The position numbers and the translations under genes were made by a program. 30,744 nt of DNA from a virus: the IMG/VR virus record IMGVR_UViG_3300047369_000089, positions 1 through 30,744 of that record. One strand, written 5' to 3'. A model generated the notes under the pieces. That model searched no databases. It saw only the letters and a list, made by a program, of their open reading frames with translations, and was not told where the DNA came from. Below are positions 21,103 through 27,676 of this stretch, in pieces; positions within the stretch are counted from its first letter, which is position 1; each line of letters starts with the position of its first letter.

Positions 21103-22136
21103 TATATGTTATAGTTTAAGGTTGGATTCGAGTACTTAAATGAAAGGTTGTAGTTTATGTTTCTGTTGTTTATGTTCTTCTGTAATTCTAAAGACTTCGT
21201 TTCTACATTTACTGGTTTGTCATCTAGTAAAATATTCTCACTCAGTAGTAACTGTTTCATTACCTCGCTGTATGATTCAAACACCCAGCCAGTGTTGACA
21301 GTTATTTTATCCATTCCGTTAACGTTAAATACTTGCCTTACATTTCGCTTTACGTTGTAATCTATATCTTCTGGCATTAGGTTGTACTCAGAGTTTGACA
21401 TTGCAAAGCTCTCTTGAGAAGCCTTAAAGAATACTAGCCTCTGCCACGCTCCAAACTTGTTAACAAAGTCGCAGTTTATAGTCTCGTATTTGCACTCACT
21501 TTGAACGTGAAAATAGTAGGTATTTTGTACTACTGAGTCTTTTATAATCTCCAGCTTGTTACCAGTTGTTAAATATGATAAATGAACGTAAGGAATATAA
21601 CCTACTTCGTTGGCTAGTGTTATCGTTGTAGTAGTTCCTCCAGCTGCTAGGTCTGTGTATCTAGCTTGCCAAGTTACAGACTGATCATCATAGTAGTAAA
21701 CGCCTCCACTATTACCAACAGCGTTAACGTAGTAATCTCCATCGGATAAGAATTGTGTGTGAGCTGGATTCGCTCCCTCTGCATGGTATCCGAAACCATC
21801 AAAGCAAATAAAGTTGTAATTGAATGAAGCTAGTAAAAGTACTCCGTTACGATATACGTCAACGTGACAGTAAGCGTACTCGTTTACATTTGCTGCTGTG
21901 TCTGTTGTTACTTCTACATAGTTGATATGTTCAATGAAGCCTCTACAATATGGCGAAATGTCAAAGTGACATTCTGTAATAATACTGCTTGGTATTGGTT
22001 TCTCAAGTATAAAGTTAGGAGTTGCTGGTTGTGACGCTGGGTCGTTCCATAGGAATATCTCAGCTCGTATGTCATCATTCGCTACACCAGTTGCGCTAAT
22101 TATCTTTGGACTTCTTACGTTTATTGGTTCTGACAT
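21102..22136 (-). CDS. Tail protein, distal tail candidate, 344 aa
   Basis: The 344-residue beta-rich protein begins MSEPINVRSPKIISATGVAN and includes aromatic-rich and Cys-containing strands (CHFDISPYCRGFIEHINYVE). It has no membrane segment. I know similar proteins from the same place in flavobacterial phages but not a proven function. It overlaps the large tail tip gene by one base and is preceded by a divergent form of the early-type leader (TTTAAACACTTAAAAATG). Likely tail tip or fibre-attachment. Confidence 0.6.
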   Translation of the reverse strand: MSEPINVRSPKIISATGVANDDIRAEIFLWNDPASQPATPNFILEKPIPSSIITECHFDISPYCRGFIEHINYVEVTTDTAANVNEYAYCHVDVYRNGVLLLASFNYNFICFDGFGYHAEGANPAHTQFLSDGDYYVNAVGNSGGVYYYDDQSVTWQARYTDLAAGGTTTTITLANEVGYIPYVHLSYLTTGNKLEIIKDSVVQNTYYFHVQSECKYETINCDFVNKFGAWQRLVFFKASQESFAMSNSEYNLMPEDIDYNVKRNVRQVFNVNGMDKITVNTGWVFESYSEVMKQLLLSENILLDDKPVNVETKSLELQKNINNRNINYNLSFKYSNPTLNYNI

Positions 22137-22138
22137 TT

Positions 22139-22663
22139 TTAAGTGTTTAAAGAGCTTTCTATTAGCTCGTCAATATCTAGGTTAAATTTCTCTATTATCT
22201 CGTCTGGTAAGTTCTTAAATGCGTTCTCAAATGGTTTAGTAAAGAACATACTTGGAGCAATTCCTTTATGGTATATTGATTTAGCAATCAGAAATCCCAT
22301 AGCTTTATGAGACATGAACCTACCAGTCTTCTTATCATTCCATTGGAAACCTTTTCTCTTTACCCAGTCAGTCATAATTTCACTCATTGGTCTTCCGCCA
22401 GTTGCAGAACCAGTACCAAATCTAAAAGGACTCTGTGGTGCTTTTGCGCTAGATGATTTACCTTGTACTCCCTCATCAACGAAAGCTCCGTACTCTTCCA
22501 TGTAAAAGCTCAAACTAAACGAGTTCTTAAATACGTCTAACTGATAACCTAGAGAGCCGTACAAGTTGTTCGTGTCTTTCTTGCCCGAATTACTTAGTCT
22601 GTTTTGGCTTTCTTTAATTACAGCCTTTGCAAACTTGCTTAGATATTTCTGTACCTCTTGCAT
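22139..22663 (-). CDS. HK97-gp10-like neck/tail completion protein
   Basis: The 174-residue protein carries SQNRLSNSGKKDTNNLYGSL near its start, then YMEEYGAFVDEGVQG and PFRFGTGSATGGRPMSEIM, patterns seen in the gp10-like family of head-tail joining/tail-completion proteins. The rest is helical. It follows the 151-aa gene with a one-base overlap, and both precede the distal tail genes. The family call is moderate. Confidence 0.65.
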   Translation of the reverse strand: MQEVQKYLSKFAKAVIKESQNRLSNSGKKDTNNLYGSLGYQLDVFKNSFSLSFYMEEYGAFVDEGVQGKSSSAKAPQSPFRFGTGSATGGRPMSEIMTDWVKRKGFQWNDKKTGRFMSHKAMGFLIAKSIYHKGIAPSMFFTKPFENAFKNLPDEIIEKFNLDIDELIESSLNT

Positions 22664-23118
22664 TAGCAGATAGTCATATCGTTTTTATACAACACGTTAA
22701 AGCTCAAAGCCCATCCAGCTAGGTAGTTCTCAAAGCGTTCTGTAAATGGCTCAAATGTAGGTTGACCATCAAGTTGGTATTTATCTCCCCAGATGTCTCC
22801 ACGCCTAGCTCTTTCCATCAATCTCATTCCTACTGCAAACTGAGTATTGAGTACATCGTGTTCGTTATCGTTTCCTACAAATACGTCTTTTGTTTGTTCG
22901 TTGTTTATGTCTACTATATCTGTGAGTATAATAGAAACCGAAAAGCTAACTACTGGGCCTTGATGCAGAACGCTTCCCACCATAATATGAGACAGAGGAA
23001 AGATAGTCTGTTTGTTTAGGTCTACTTTAAATATATCTCCCTCAGATACTGTGTTAACGTTTACGTCTTCCTCTAAGGCGTTTTTAAGTAGTGTTGTTAT
23101 ATCGTAGAATGCTGTCAT
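22663..23118 (-). CDS. Tail terminator-like protein, 151 aa
   Basis: The 151-residue protein contains VDLNKQTIFPLSHIMVGSVL, then a set of beta strands (VSFSVSIILTDIVDI), and NYLAGWALSFNVLY at the end. This layout recurs in flavobacterial phages and has the size and fold pattern of tail terminators, which cap the tube and join it to the neck. It starts on the ATGA overlap with the stop of the chaperone's frameshift extension. The role is inferred from size, neighbours and pattern. Confidence 0.65.
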   Translation of the reverse strand: MTAFYDITTLLKNALEEDVNVNTVSEGDIFKVDLNKQTIFPLSHIMVGSVLHQGPVVSFSVSIILTDIVDINNEQTKDVFVGNDNEHDVLNTQFAVGMRLMERARRGDIWGDKYQLDGQPTFEPFTERFENYLAGWALSFNVLYKNDMTIC

Positions 23119-23382
23119 CTTTTTAGTGCTTTATTCATTAGGTTTCTTTCTAATTGGTTTTTCTGTTTTATATAGGTTAGAAAATTAAATGCTTGGGAAG
23201 CTCTAATTTTTGTAACATCTCCGAACTTTCCAATATCTCCATCTGCGAGTGCATAGATTGAATGATACCATCCCCATTGTCTGTTGAATTGTGCTTGTTC
23301 GCTGTAATCATCTCTTTCAGCTCTTGCTTCAAATAGTTGTGAGTAGCTTTCAATAGTTCGTTTCCTAAACGATAAAAAAAAA
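23115..23382 (-). CDS. -1 frameshift extension of the tail assembly chaperone (T-like)
   Basis: In the -1 frame relative to the 227-aa gene, a clean reading frame runs from the T9 run (23374-23382) to TGA at 23115. It would add 86 residues, including FNRQWGWYHSIYALADGDI and KFGDVTK, typical of the T-part of tail chaperones, then TYIKQKNQLERNL. It has no usable ATG, GTG or TTG start after the preceding in-frame stop. The stop overlaps the next gene's ATG (ATGA). Slippage on GTT TTT TTT TAT would join 162 residues of the first protein to this part, giving about 248. The two frames share about 200 bases, and both look coding. Confidence 0.75.
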
Positions 23383-23860
23383 CCAGCGAACCCATCGCAA
23401 CATTCAACGGCATGAATTTCATTATTTCTGCGTACTCTTCTGTACCATCGTAATCTCTGACATCGTACTTGTCTTTATAGGTATTGGTTACTGGTCTGTA
23501 AAGAACTGCCATAGCTTTGTGCATCTCTTCCCAGTCTGTTGAATACTTATCTAAATCTACGTACTCTCCAAAAGTGATAGATTCAAGCGATGGTATAAAG
23601 CCGAAGTCTACGCCCTCAAGTTTAAACCTAACTTGTATATCTTGTTCTACACTAAACAACATATTTAAGTGTTCGCTAATGTCTCTAACATCAGATAGCT
23701 TTATATTTGCCACCTCGTTGATTCTAACGCCACATAATGAGCTTACTGTACATTGTGCTAGTTCATCGCCTTCGAGTCCCTTAGAAGCGCTTAAAAACGT
23801 CTGATACTGTCCTAGAGTTATCTCGCTTAAATCTTCTGGTATTGTTATTGTTGCTTTCAT
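23177..23860 (-). CDS. Tail assembly chaperone (G-like), zero-frame product
   Basis: The 227-residue protein begins MKATITIPEDLSEITLGQYQ, a start shared by chaperone-type proteins near the tail genes of flavobacterial phages. It is helical and acidic, with LVFFYRLGNELLKATHNYL near 160-178 and an ending (GIIQSMHSQMEILESSEMLQ) that fits the family. It carries the T9 slippery run at codons 160-163, which allows a longer -1 product. Such G/GT pairs keep the tape measure soluble and recruit tail tube subunits. It is preceded by a terminator and a bipartite motif, so transcription may start anew here. Confidence 0.7.
   Translation of the reverse strand: MKATITIPEDLSEITLGQYQTFLSASKGLEGDELAQCTVSSLCGVRINEVANIKLSDVRDISEHLNMLFSVEQDIQVRFKLEGVDFGFIPSLESITFGEYVDLDKYSTDWEEMHKAMAVLYRPVTNTYKDKYDVRDYDGTEEYAEIMKFMPLNVAMGSLVFFYRLGNELLKATHNYLKQELKEMITANKHNSTDNGDGIIQSMHSQMEILESSEMLQKLELPKHLIF
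23374..23382 (-). promoter_or_regulatory. Probable -1 ribosomal frameshift site (nine consecutive T)
   Basis: Nine Ts read on the minus strand span codons GTT TTT TTT TAT. They provide the type of slippery stretch in which P- and A-site tRNAs can re-pair after shifting back one base. Downstream the -1 frame is open for 86 codons with family-like sequence. No clear stimulatory stem or internal Shine-Dalgarno was established by eye. Confidence 0.65.
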
Positions 23861-23896
23861 TACTTATAAAACTAAATCTTTCTATTTTGTTATAAA
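23861..23896 (-). promoter_or_regulatory. Bipartite motif upstream of the chaperone gene
   Basis: On the minus strand this reads TTTATAACAAA, nine bases, then TTTAGTTTTATAAGTA directly before ATG. It starts within or just after the terminator at 23899-23923. One of five copies. Confidence 0.6.
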
Positions 23897-23898
23897 CC

Positions 23899-23923
23899 AA
23901 AAAAGCCCCCATTTCTGGAGGCT
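23899..23923 (-). terminator. Intrinsic terminator before the chaperone gene
   Basis: The minus strand gives stem AGCCTCC/GGGGGCT (one G-T wobble) with loop AGAAAT and six Ts. It ends the two-gene unit transcribed from the promoter at 24390-24420. Loop and arms match the terminator at 5501-5527, so the two are paralogous. Confidence 0.85.
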
Positions 23924-23928
23924 CTCTG

Positions 23929-24051
23929 TTACTTTAATCTTATTGTTCTAATTAGGAACTGCTCAAATGTGATTCCTTTCAGATTGAGAGCAATATATAA
24001 ACCATACTGCTCTTGCCTCTGTTTCTTTGTGATTAACTTACTCGGCTTCAT
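23929..24051 (-). CDS. Small protein, 40 aa, in the operator-controlled unit
   Basis: The start codon lies one base after the stop of the 101-aa gene. The frame encodes 40 residues starting MKPSKLITKKQRQEQYGLYI and ending with EQFLIRTIRLK. It is basic and helical. It is the second and last gene of a short unit that has its own promoter and terminator. Translation is likely from the coupling; no family is recognised. Confidence 0.6.
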   Translation of the reverse strand: MKPSKLITKKQRQEQYGLYIALNLKGITFEQFLIRTIRLK

Positions 24052-24052
24052 T

Positions 24053-24358
24053 CTATCTTTTTACTAAGTCCATTATTCTATCAATTGACTCTTGGTCTCC
24101 GTCAAAACTTCCGCTCAGATATATAAAGTTAGAACCGTTGTCCTCATGGTCTTCTGCTTCAAGAATACCCTTTTTACACAGACTACCAACCACACCCTTT
24201 AATGTTGAAGGTAGAAGCAGCTCCTTCTCATTGTCGAATATATCAATCGAGATATTGTTAATATTCTTAACGTTCTCTCCCGCATCGTTGATATTTTGCG
24301 TTGGGATGAAGTTTCTTAAAACTTGCTTCTCTAATTTTGTAAAATTTAAATCTTTCAT
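24053..24358 (-). CDS. Winged-helix-like small protein, 101 aa
   Basis: The start at 24358 is chosen because the longer frame from 24418 would run through the promoter; the ATG is preceded by AAAGGAATT. The product begins MKDLNFTKLEKQVLRNFIPT and contains LLLPSTLKGVVGSLCKKGIL and NFIYLSG. This looks like the recognition helix and wing of a small winged-helix DNA-binding protein. Its promoter carries the same inverted-repeat operator as the early promoter, so it may be a phage regulator that acts on both. The fold call is moderate; regulation is inferred. Confidence 0.6.
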   Translation of the reverse strand: MKDLNFTKLEKQVLRNFIPTQNINDAGENVKNINNISIDIFDNEKELLLPSTLKGVVGSLCKKGILEAEDHEDNGSNFIYLSGSFDGDQESIDRIMDLVKR

Positions 24359-24389
24359 AATTCCTTTACTTTGTTTGTTTCTGTTGGTA

Positions 24390-24420
24390 CAAATATAAGT
24401 AAACTGTTTACATCTCACAA
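24390..24420 (-). promoter_or_regulatory. Second early-type promoter with operator
   Basis: The minus strand carries TTG (24418-24420), a 20-bp spacer, and TATATTTG (24390-24397). Arms GTAAAC and GTTTAC (24399-24411) form an inverted repeat in the spacer. Compared with 5431-5461, the flank AACTTGTGAGAT, the TAAACA and TTATATTTGTA are the same, and the spacing is equal. It drives the 101-aa and 40-aa genes. Confidence 0.75.
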
Positions 24421-24491
24421 GTTATTAACGAACTTTTTTTAAATTATTTTTGATTTGCCCACTATGACTGAGATACAGAGCGAAAGTTTTT

Positions 24492-25697
24492 TTAGTAAAT
24501 GAAGTACTTGCCTCTATTTGGTTTCTCAAGCTGGTATGTCACAGCGTACCTGATAGCATCTAAAGCATGGTTATGATCATCTATCGGTGTGTTAGATTTA
24601 CGCTCTAGCCAACAGTAATTATTTAGCTCTTTGATTAGCTCTTGAGAATCTGGGCTTATTACTAGGTCGTAATCTTGTAGGATAGTTATTCCATGAGTTA
24701 CTGAGCCTTGACCTTTCACAGCTGGAATTATGTTTAGTCCTTTCTGCTTTAGTTCTTTTATCAATCGAGGCTCTGCGCTGTCTGCTATAATTAAGCTCGT
24801 ACCAGCTACTTTTTCATTCACTTGATGTATTTGGCTTGTGGTTAAGTTTGGCTTGTATAGATGAAGCATAAGGTATATCTTCTTGTTTGCTTTGTCTACG
24901 TTCGTTTCTACTAGCGTTGTGGGGTCTACTGAGAAGCCGAAATCTTGACCATAAACAGAAGTACCTACTCGCTTAAACTCTCCGACTTCCCAGTTAGAGA
25001 ATATCACACCTTCAGCTTTCGATAACCAGCCTCCTAGTATTTGGTGCTTGTACTTCTCTGGTCTTCTCTGTTTAATATTCTCTACTTGCTTTAGAAAGCT
25101 CTCAGATAGATTCTCTAAGTTGTCTAGGTAAGTAGTGTGTATGTATGTAGTATCGTCTTTACTTATGTTGCTTCCCTCTTGAACTCCTCTAGTCTCAAAG
25201 AACTTCTGATAGATAAAATGTTCTTTTGTGGTTGGGTTCATTATCATGATCACTCTGTTAGCTATTCCTTTTTGACGTACTGACATATCAATAGTGTCAA
25301 ATACGTTCTCGTCTACAAGCTCTTCAGCCTCATCTAGTACCCACGTTGTTACTCCTTGCAAAGACTTTAGAGAAGCTACCTGATTCCCTGAGCTGGTTTT
25401 GATACCTCTGAATAGAATCTTAGAGCCAGTCCTTGTATTTATTACCTCATCTCTTGTAATATAAAACTCAGATTCTAAACCTAATAAACCAATCTTTTCC
25501 ATAAACTCTGGTATGATGGAAATACTAGCAGACCTCAAAGTATAACGAGTAAAAAGTATAGTATGCCCAGCTTCATAAGTTAAAAGCAAAAGAAGCGTAT
25601 TAACAGCGAACGACTTACCAGAACCACGACCACCAGTTATAACGCAATACCTAGTATTATTCTCAATAGAAAGGTACTTGCTATTTATCTCCATCAC
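24492..25697 (-). CDS. terL: Terminase large subunit
   Basis: The 401-residue protein is a Terminase_3-type motor and nuclease that packages DNA into the prohead. The ATPase domain shows Walker A GGRGSGKS (22-29), Walker B VLDEAEEL (120-127), and a coupling motif MIMNPTT (151-157). The nuclease domain follows with QDFGFSVDPT (251-260, Asp252), IIADSAEP (303-310, Asp306) and DDHNHALDAIRYAV (373-386, Asp380). All are intact. Its start overlaps the small subunit gene by 17 bases. After the gene there is a gap of about 70 bases leading to the promoter at 24390-24420. Confidence 0.95.
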   Translation of the reverse strand: MMEINSKYLSIENNTRYCVITGGRGSGKSFAVNTLLLLLTYEAGHTILFTRYTLRSASISIIPEFMEKIGLLGLESEFYITRDEVINTRTGSKILFRGIKTSSGNQVASLKSLQGVTTWVLDEAEELVDENVFDTIDMSVRQKGIANRVIMIMNPTTKEHFIYQKFFETRGVQEGSNISKDDTTYIHTTYLDNLENLSESFLKQVENIKQRRPEKYKHQILGGWLSKAEGVIFSNWEVGEFKRVGTSVYGQDFGFSVDPTTLVETNVDKANKKIYLMLHLYKPNLTTSQIHQVNEKVAGTSLIIADSAEPRLIKELKQKGLNIIPAVKGQGSVTHGITILQDYDLVISPDSQELIKELNNYCWLERKSNTPIDDHNHALDAIRYAVTYQLEKPNRGKYFIY

Positions 25698-26046
25698 TTT
25701 TTATAGACTTAATAATATCAGAAAAAGATAGGTTTGTCTTTAGGTTTGTTGTCTGTGTAATGTCTTGCTTTTCAATGTAGCCTCTTTTGCTTCCTTTTGT
25801 TTTTAGGTAGAATATAGTTGCGCTTGTGTTTCCGCTTCCAATCTGTTTATGTAACTGGCTTTCTGCAAAATCTAAAGCTATGTTTTGTATGTCTTCAACT
25901 TCTTTTGCAAATTCTTCATCTGTTTTTAACCAATTGTAATATTGAGTTCTACCTATTCCTACACTTTTACAAGCTGTTGTAACTACTCCTAAAGACTTTT
26001 CTAGGGCTTCTATTACTGCTTTTTTATGTTGTTCAGTTTTGTTCAT
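25681..26046 (-). CDS. terS: Terminase small subunit
   Basis: The 121-residue protein begins with a helix-turn-helix-like region (about 8-45, ACKSVGIGRTQYYNWLKTDE), the type of DNA-binding domain of phage small terminases. A helical oligomerisation region (about 48-78, ALDFAESQLHKQIGSGNTSA) and a family-typical IFYLKTKGSKRGYIEK stretch follow. It recognises the phage genome and loads it onto the large subunit. It overlaps the large subunit start by 17 bases, and the gene upstream ends ten bases before it. Confidence 0.85.
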   Translation of the reverse strand: MNKTEQHKKAVIEALEKSLGVVTTACKSVGIGRTQYYNWLKTDEEFAKEVEDIQNIALDFAESQLHKQIGSGNTSATIFYLKTKGSKRGYIEKQDITQTTNLKTNLSFSDIIKSIKSDGDK

Positions 26047-26055
26047 CAGTTTAAT

Positions 26056-27132
26056 TTATTTCATTTCGAAAGACGCTGTTATTCTTTGTTTGCTATTATT
26101 ATTAGGGTCATTGTTTCCATGAATAATTCCAGTTTTTGCATTTAATCTGCCAAATCTATTACATTTCCAAATATTTGATTTTTTTAAAGCATTAATTAAA
26201 CTTGGAGCTGAGGTAACTATTGTGTACCTAAATTTTTGATTTTTGTAAAGTTTTCCTATTTCATTTAAAAATTTAATGCCAAATCCAGCACCTTGATAAT
26301 CTGGCAAAATTACCAATCTATGGACTTTTTTAATGTTTTTAGCTTTTGGATGAGGCAAATGTAAAACACTTAAAAATCCTGCTATCTCATTGTTAATAGT
26401 TGCCAAATAAACATGAGCTGCATTATTATGACTATGACTTAGATAATGGTGTTTAGCAAACATCTTCCAAATTGATTTATTTTTAGATTCGTAGATGTTG
26501 AATTTAATTTTTGGTCTATTTTTTTTTTGCTCTTCAAAAGATTGAAAAGTCATAGTATCTGTATTAAAAACCCAATCTGGTAATAACCAATCTTCTACGT
26601 CATGATGACAAGTAACAGCTATAAATTGTTTTTTTGTTTTTCTTATTGCTTTCTGCATTGCAAAAGAACCTATTTTAGCTACATTTCTATCCACTACGCT
26701 TGTAAATTCATCAAAAACAAATAATTCATTTTTTTCTAAAATTGCTCTTGCTAAATCTACTCTCATTTTTTGACCATTAGATAAAACAGAATAAGGTTTT
26801 AACCAACTTGGTGGACTTGAAAAACCTACCGAATTGAAAGCATTAGTTATATCTTTTAAACTACAATTTTTTGGCATATCATCTAAAATAGTTTCAGCTT
26901 TATAGTTGAATTTATCTATATATGAGTTTTTAAATAATTGTTTTGCTATTGTTGTCTTACCAGTTCCACTTTTTCCGACTATCAATCCTATTTGCCAATT
27001 TTCTTGTATATCTATATCTCCTTTAAAATGTTCTATAACATGTTCAGATTTTAAGTCAAATTGCCCTATTATAGATGCTACTCTAAATGTTTTTTTGGGT
27101 TTTACTTCTTTTATAATGTCAAAATTCGGCAT
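26056..27132 (-). CDS. ABC-type ATPase fused to a GNAT acyltransferase domain (COG2401-like)
   Basis: The 358-residue protein joins an ABC ATPase half to a GNAT half. The ATPase has Walker A GKSGTGKTT (53-61), signature LSNGQKMRVDLARA (117-130), Walker B LFVFDEF (137-143) and H-loop CHHD (175-178), with no membrane domain. The GNAT part (about 220-327) has KHHYLSHSHNNAAHVYL, HRLVILPDYQGAGFG (271-285; the acyl-CoA-binding Q-x-x-G-x-G/A-like loop), and TSAPSLINALKKSNIWK. The HHYL and RLV landmarks resemble the Mom-like GNAT subgroup, which modifies DNA bases. It overlaps the ParB-like gene by 22 bases. It is much richer in A/T (about 28% GC by hand count against about 40% in terL), a sign of recent gain. 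A DNA modification or counter-defence role is inferred. Confidence 0.8.
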   Translation of the reverse strand: MPNFDIIKEVKPKKTFRVASIIGQFDLKSEHVIEHFKGDIDIQENWQIGLIVGKSGTGKTTIAKQLFKNSYIDKFNYKAETILDDMPKNCSLKDITNAFNSVGFSSPPSWLKPYSVLSNGQKMRVDLARAILEKNELFVFDEFTSVVDRNVAKIGSFAMQKAIRKTKKQFIAVTCHHDVEDWLLPDWVFNTDTMTFQSFEEQKKNRPKIKFNIYESKNKSIWKMFAKHHYLSHSHNNAAHVYLATINNEIAGFLSVLHLPHPKAKNIKKVHRLVILPDYQGAGFGIKFLNEIGKLYKNQKFRYTIVTSAPSLINALKKSNIWKCNRFGRLNAKTGIIHGNNDPNNNSKQRITASFEMK

Positions 27133-27635
27133 TCGTATCCTTTTTCTAATAATTTATTATAAGTATTTTCTTGTTCTTCTTCATCTTTACAATAAACTTC
27201 TATTCTATATAAGTTATTTATTGTATCAGATAAATCTTTATCTTCTTCGGCTTCCAGTTCAACTTCTTCAAATGGAAAACCATCTAAACCCCAATCTTCA
27301 AGTTTTTCAGCATCCCATTCATTTGCTAAAATATCCCAATCCCACTCACCAAAACCTACATTATCTTTAACTATAAACTGCTTCTGCTGTTCTTCTGTTA
27401 AATCTTCCGCTTTAATTATATGTACGTTTTTCAATCCAGCTTCTTTACAAGCCTTTAATCTCATGTTTCCTCCTAAGACTACCATGTCATTATTGACAAC
27501 GATAGGTCTTAACTTTAGCATCTCTGGGAACTCTTCAATAGACTTTACTAGTTTCCTAAACTTATCGTCTTTTATGATTCTAGGATTGTCTTTGTTAGCT
27601 TTTACGCTGTTTATTTTAACTTCTTTTATATCCAT
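27111..27635 (-). CDS. ParB/sulfiredoxin-like nuclease-domain protein
   Basis: The 174-residue protein has ParB-family motifs: KANKDNPRII (12-21), RPIVVNNDMVVLGGNMRLKA (43-62), where the GGNMR replaces the usual GxxR, then AGLKNVHII and a KDNVGFGEWDWD motif (90-101) common in phage ParB-like proteins. The end (NTYNKLLEKGYECRILTL) is also typical. Such domains bind or cut DNA, or use nucleotides in modification systems; their phage role is not fixed. It is coupled to the ABC-GNAT gene by overlap and headed by a bipartite motif. The last about 130 bases share the low-GC composition of that gene. Confidence 0.8.
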   Translation of the reverse strand: MDIKEVKINSVKANKDNPRIIKDDKFRKLVKSIEEFPEMLKLRPIVVNNDMVVLGGNMRLKACKEAGLKNVHIIKAEDLTEEQQKQFIVKDNVGFGEWDWDILANEWDAEKLEDWGLDGFPFEEVELEAEEDKDLSDTINNLYRIEVYCKDEEEQENTYNKLLEKGYECRILTL

Positions 27636-27641
27636 TTTGTC

Positions 27642-27676
27642 TAATTATATAACTAAAAATATACCTCTTTGTTTTA
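27642..27676 (-). promoter_or_regulatory. Bipartite motif upstream of the ParB-like gene
   Basis: On the minus strand this reads TAAAACAAA, ten bases, then TTTAGTTATATAATTA, seven bases before the ATG at 27635. It overlaps the stop codon of the upstream gene. One of five copies, and the one heading the packaging-linked genes. Confidence 0.6.

Noticed and set aside
24359-24418. Upstream start (ATG at 24418) for the 101-aa gene
   Set aside because: It overlaps the promoter and gives an unlike N-terminal extension; ATG at 24358 has an AAAGGAATT leader.
26906-27370. 154-aa plus-strand frame opposite the ABC-GNAT and ParB-like genes
   Set aside because: Both minus-strand genes have intact motifs here. 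The frame is Leu/Ile/Tyr-rich in the way antisense frames of AT-rich genes are.
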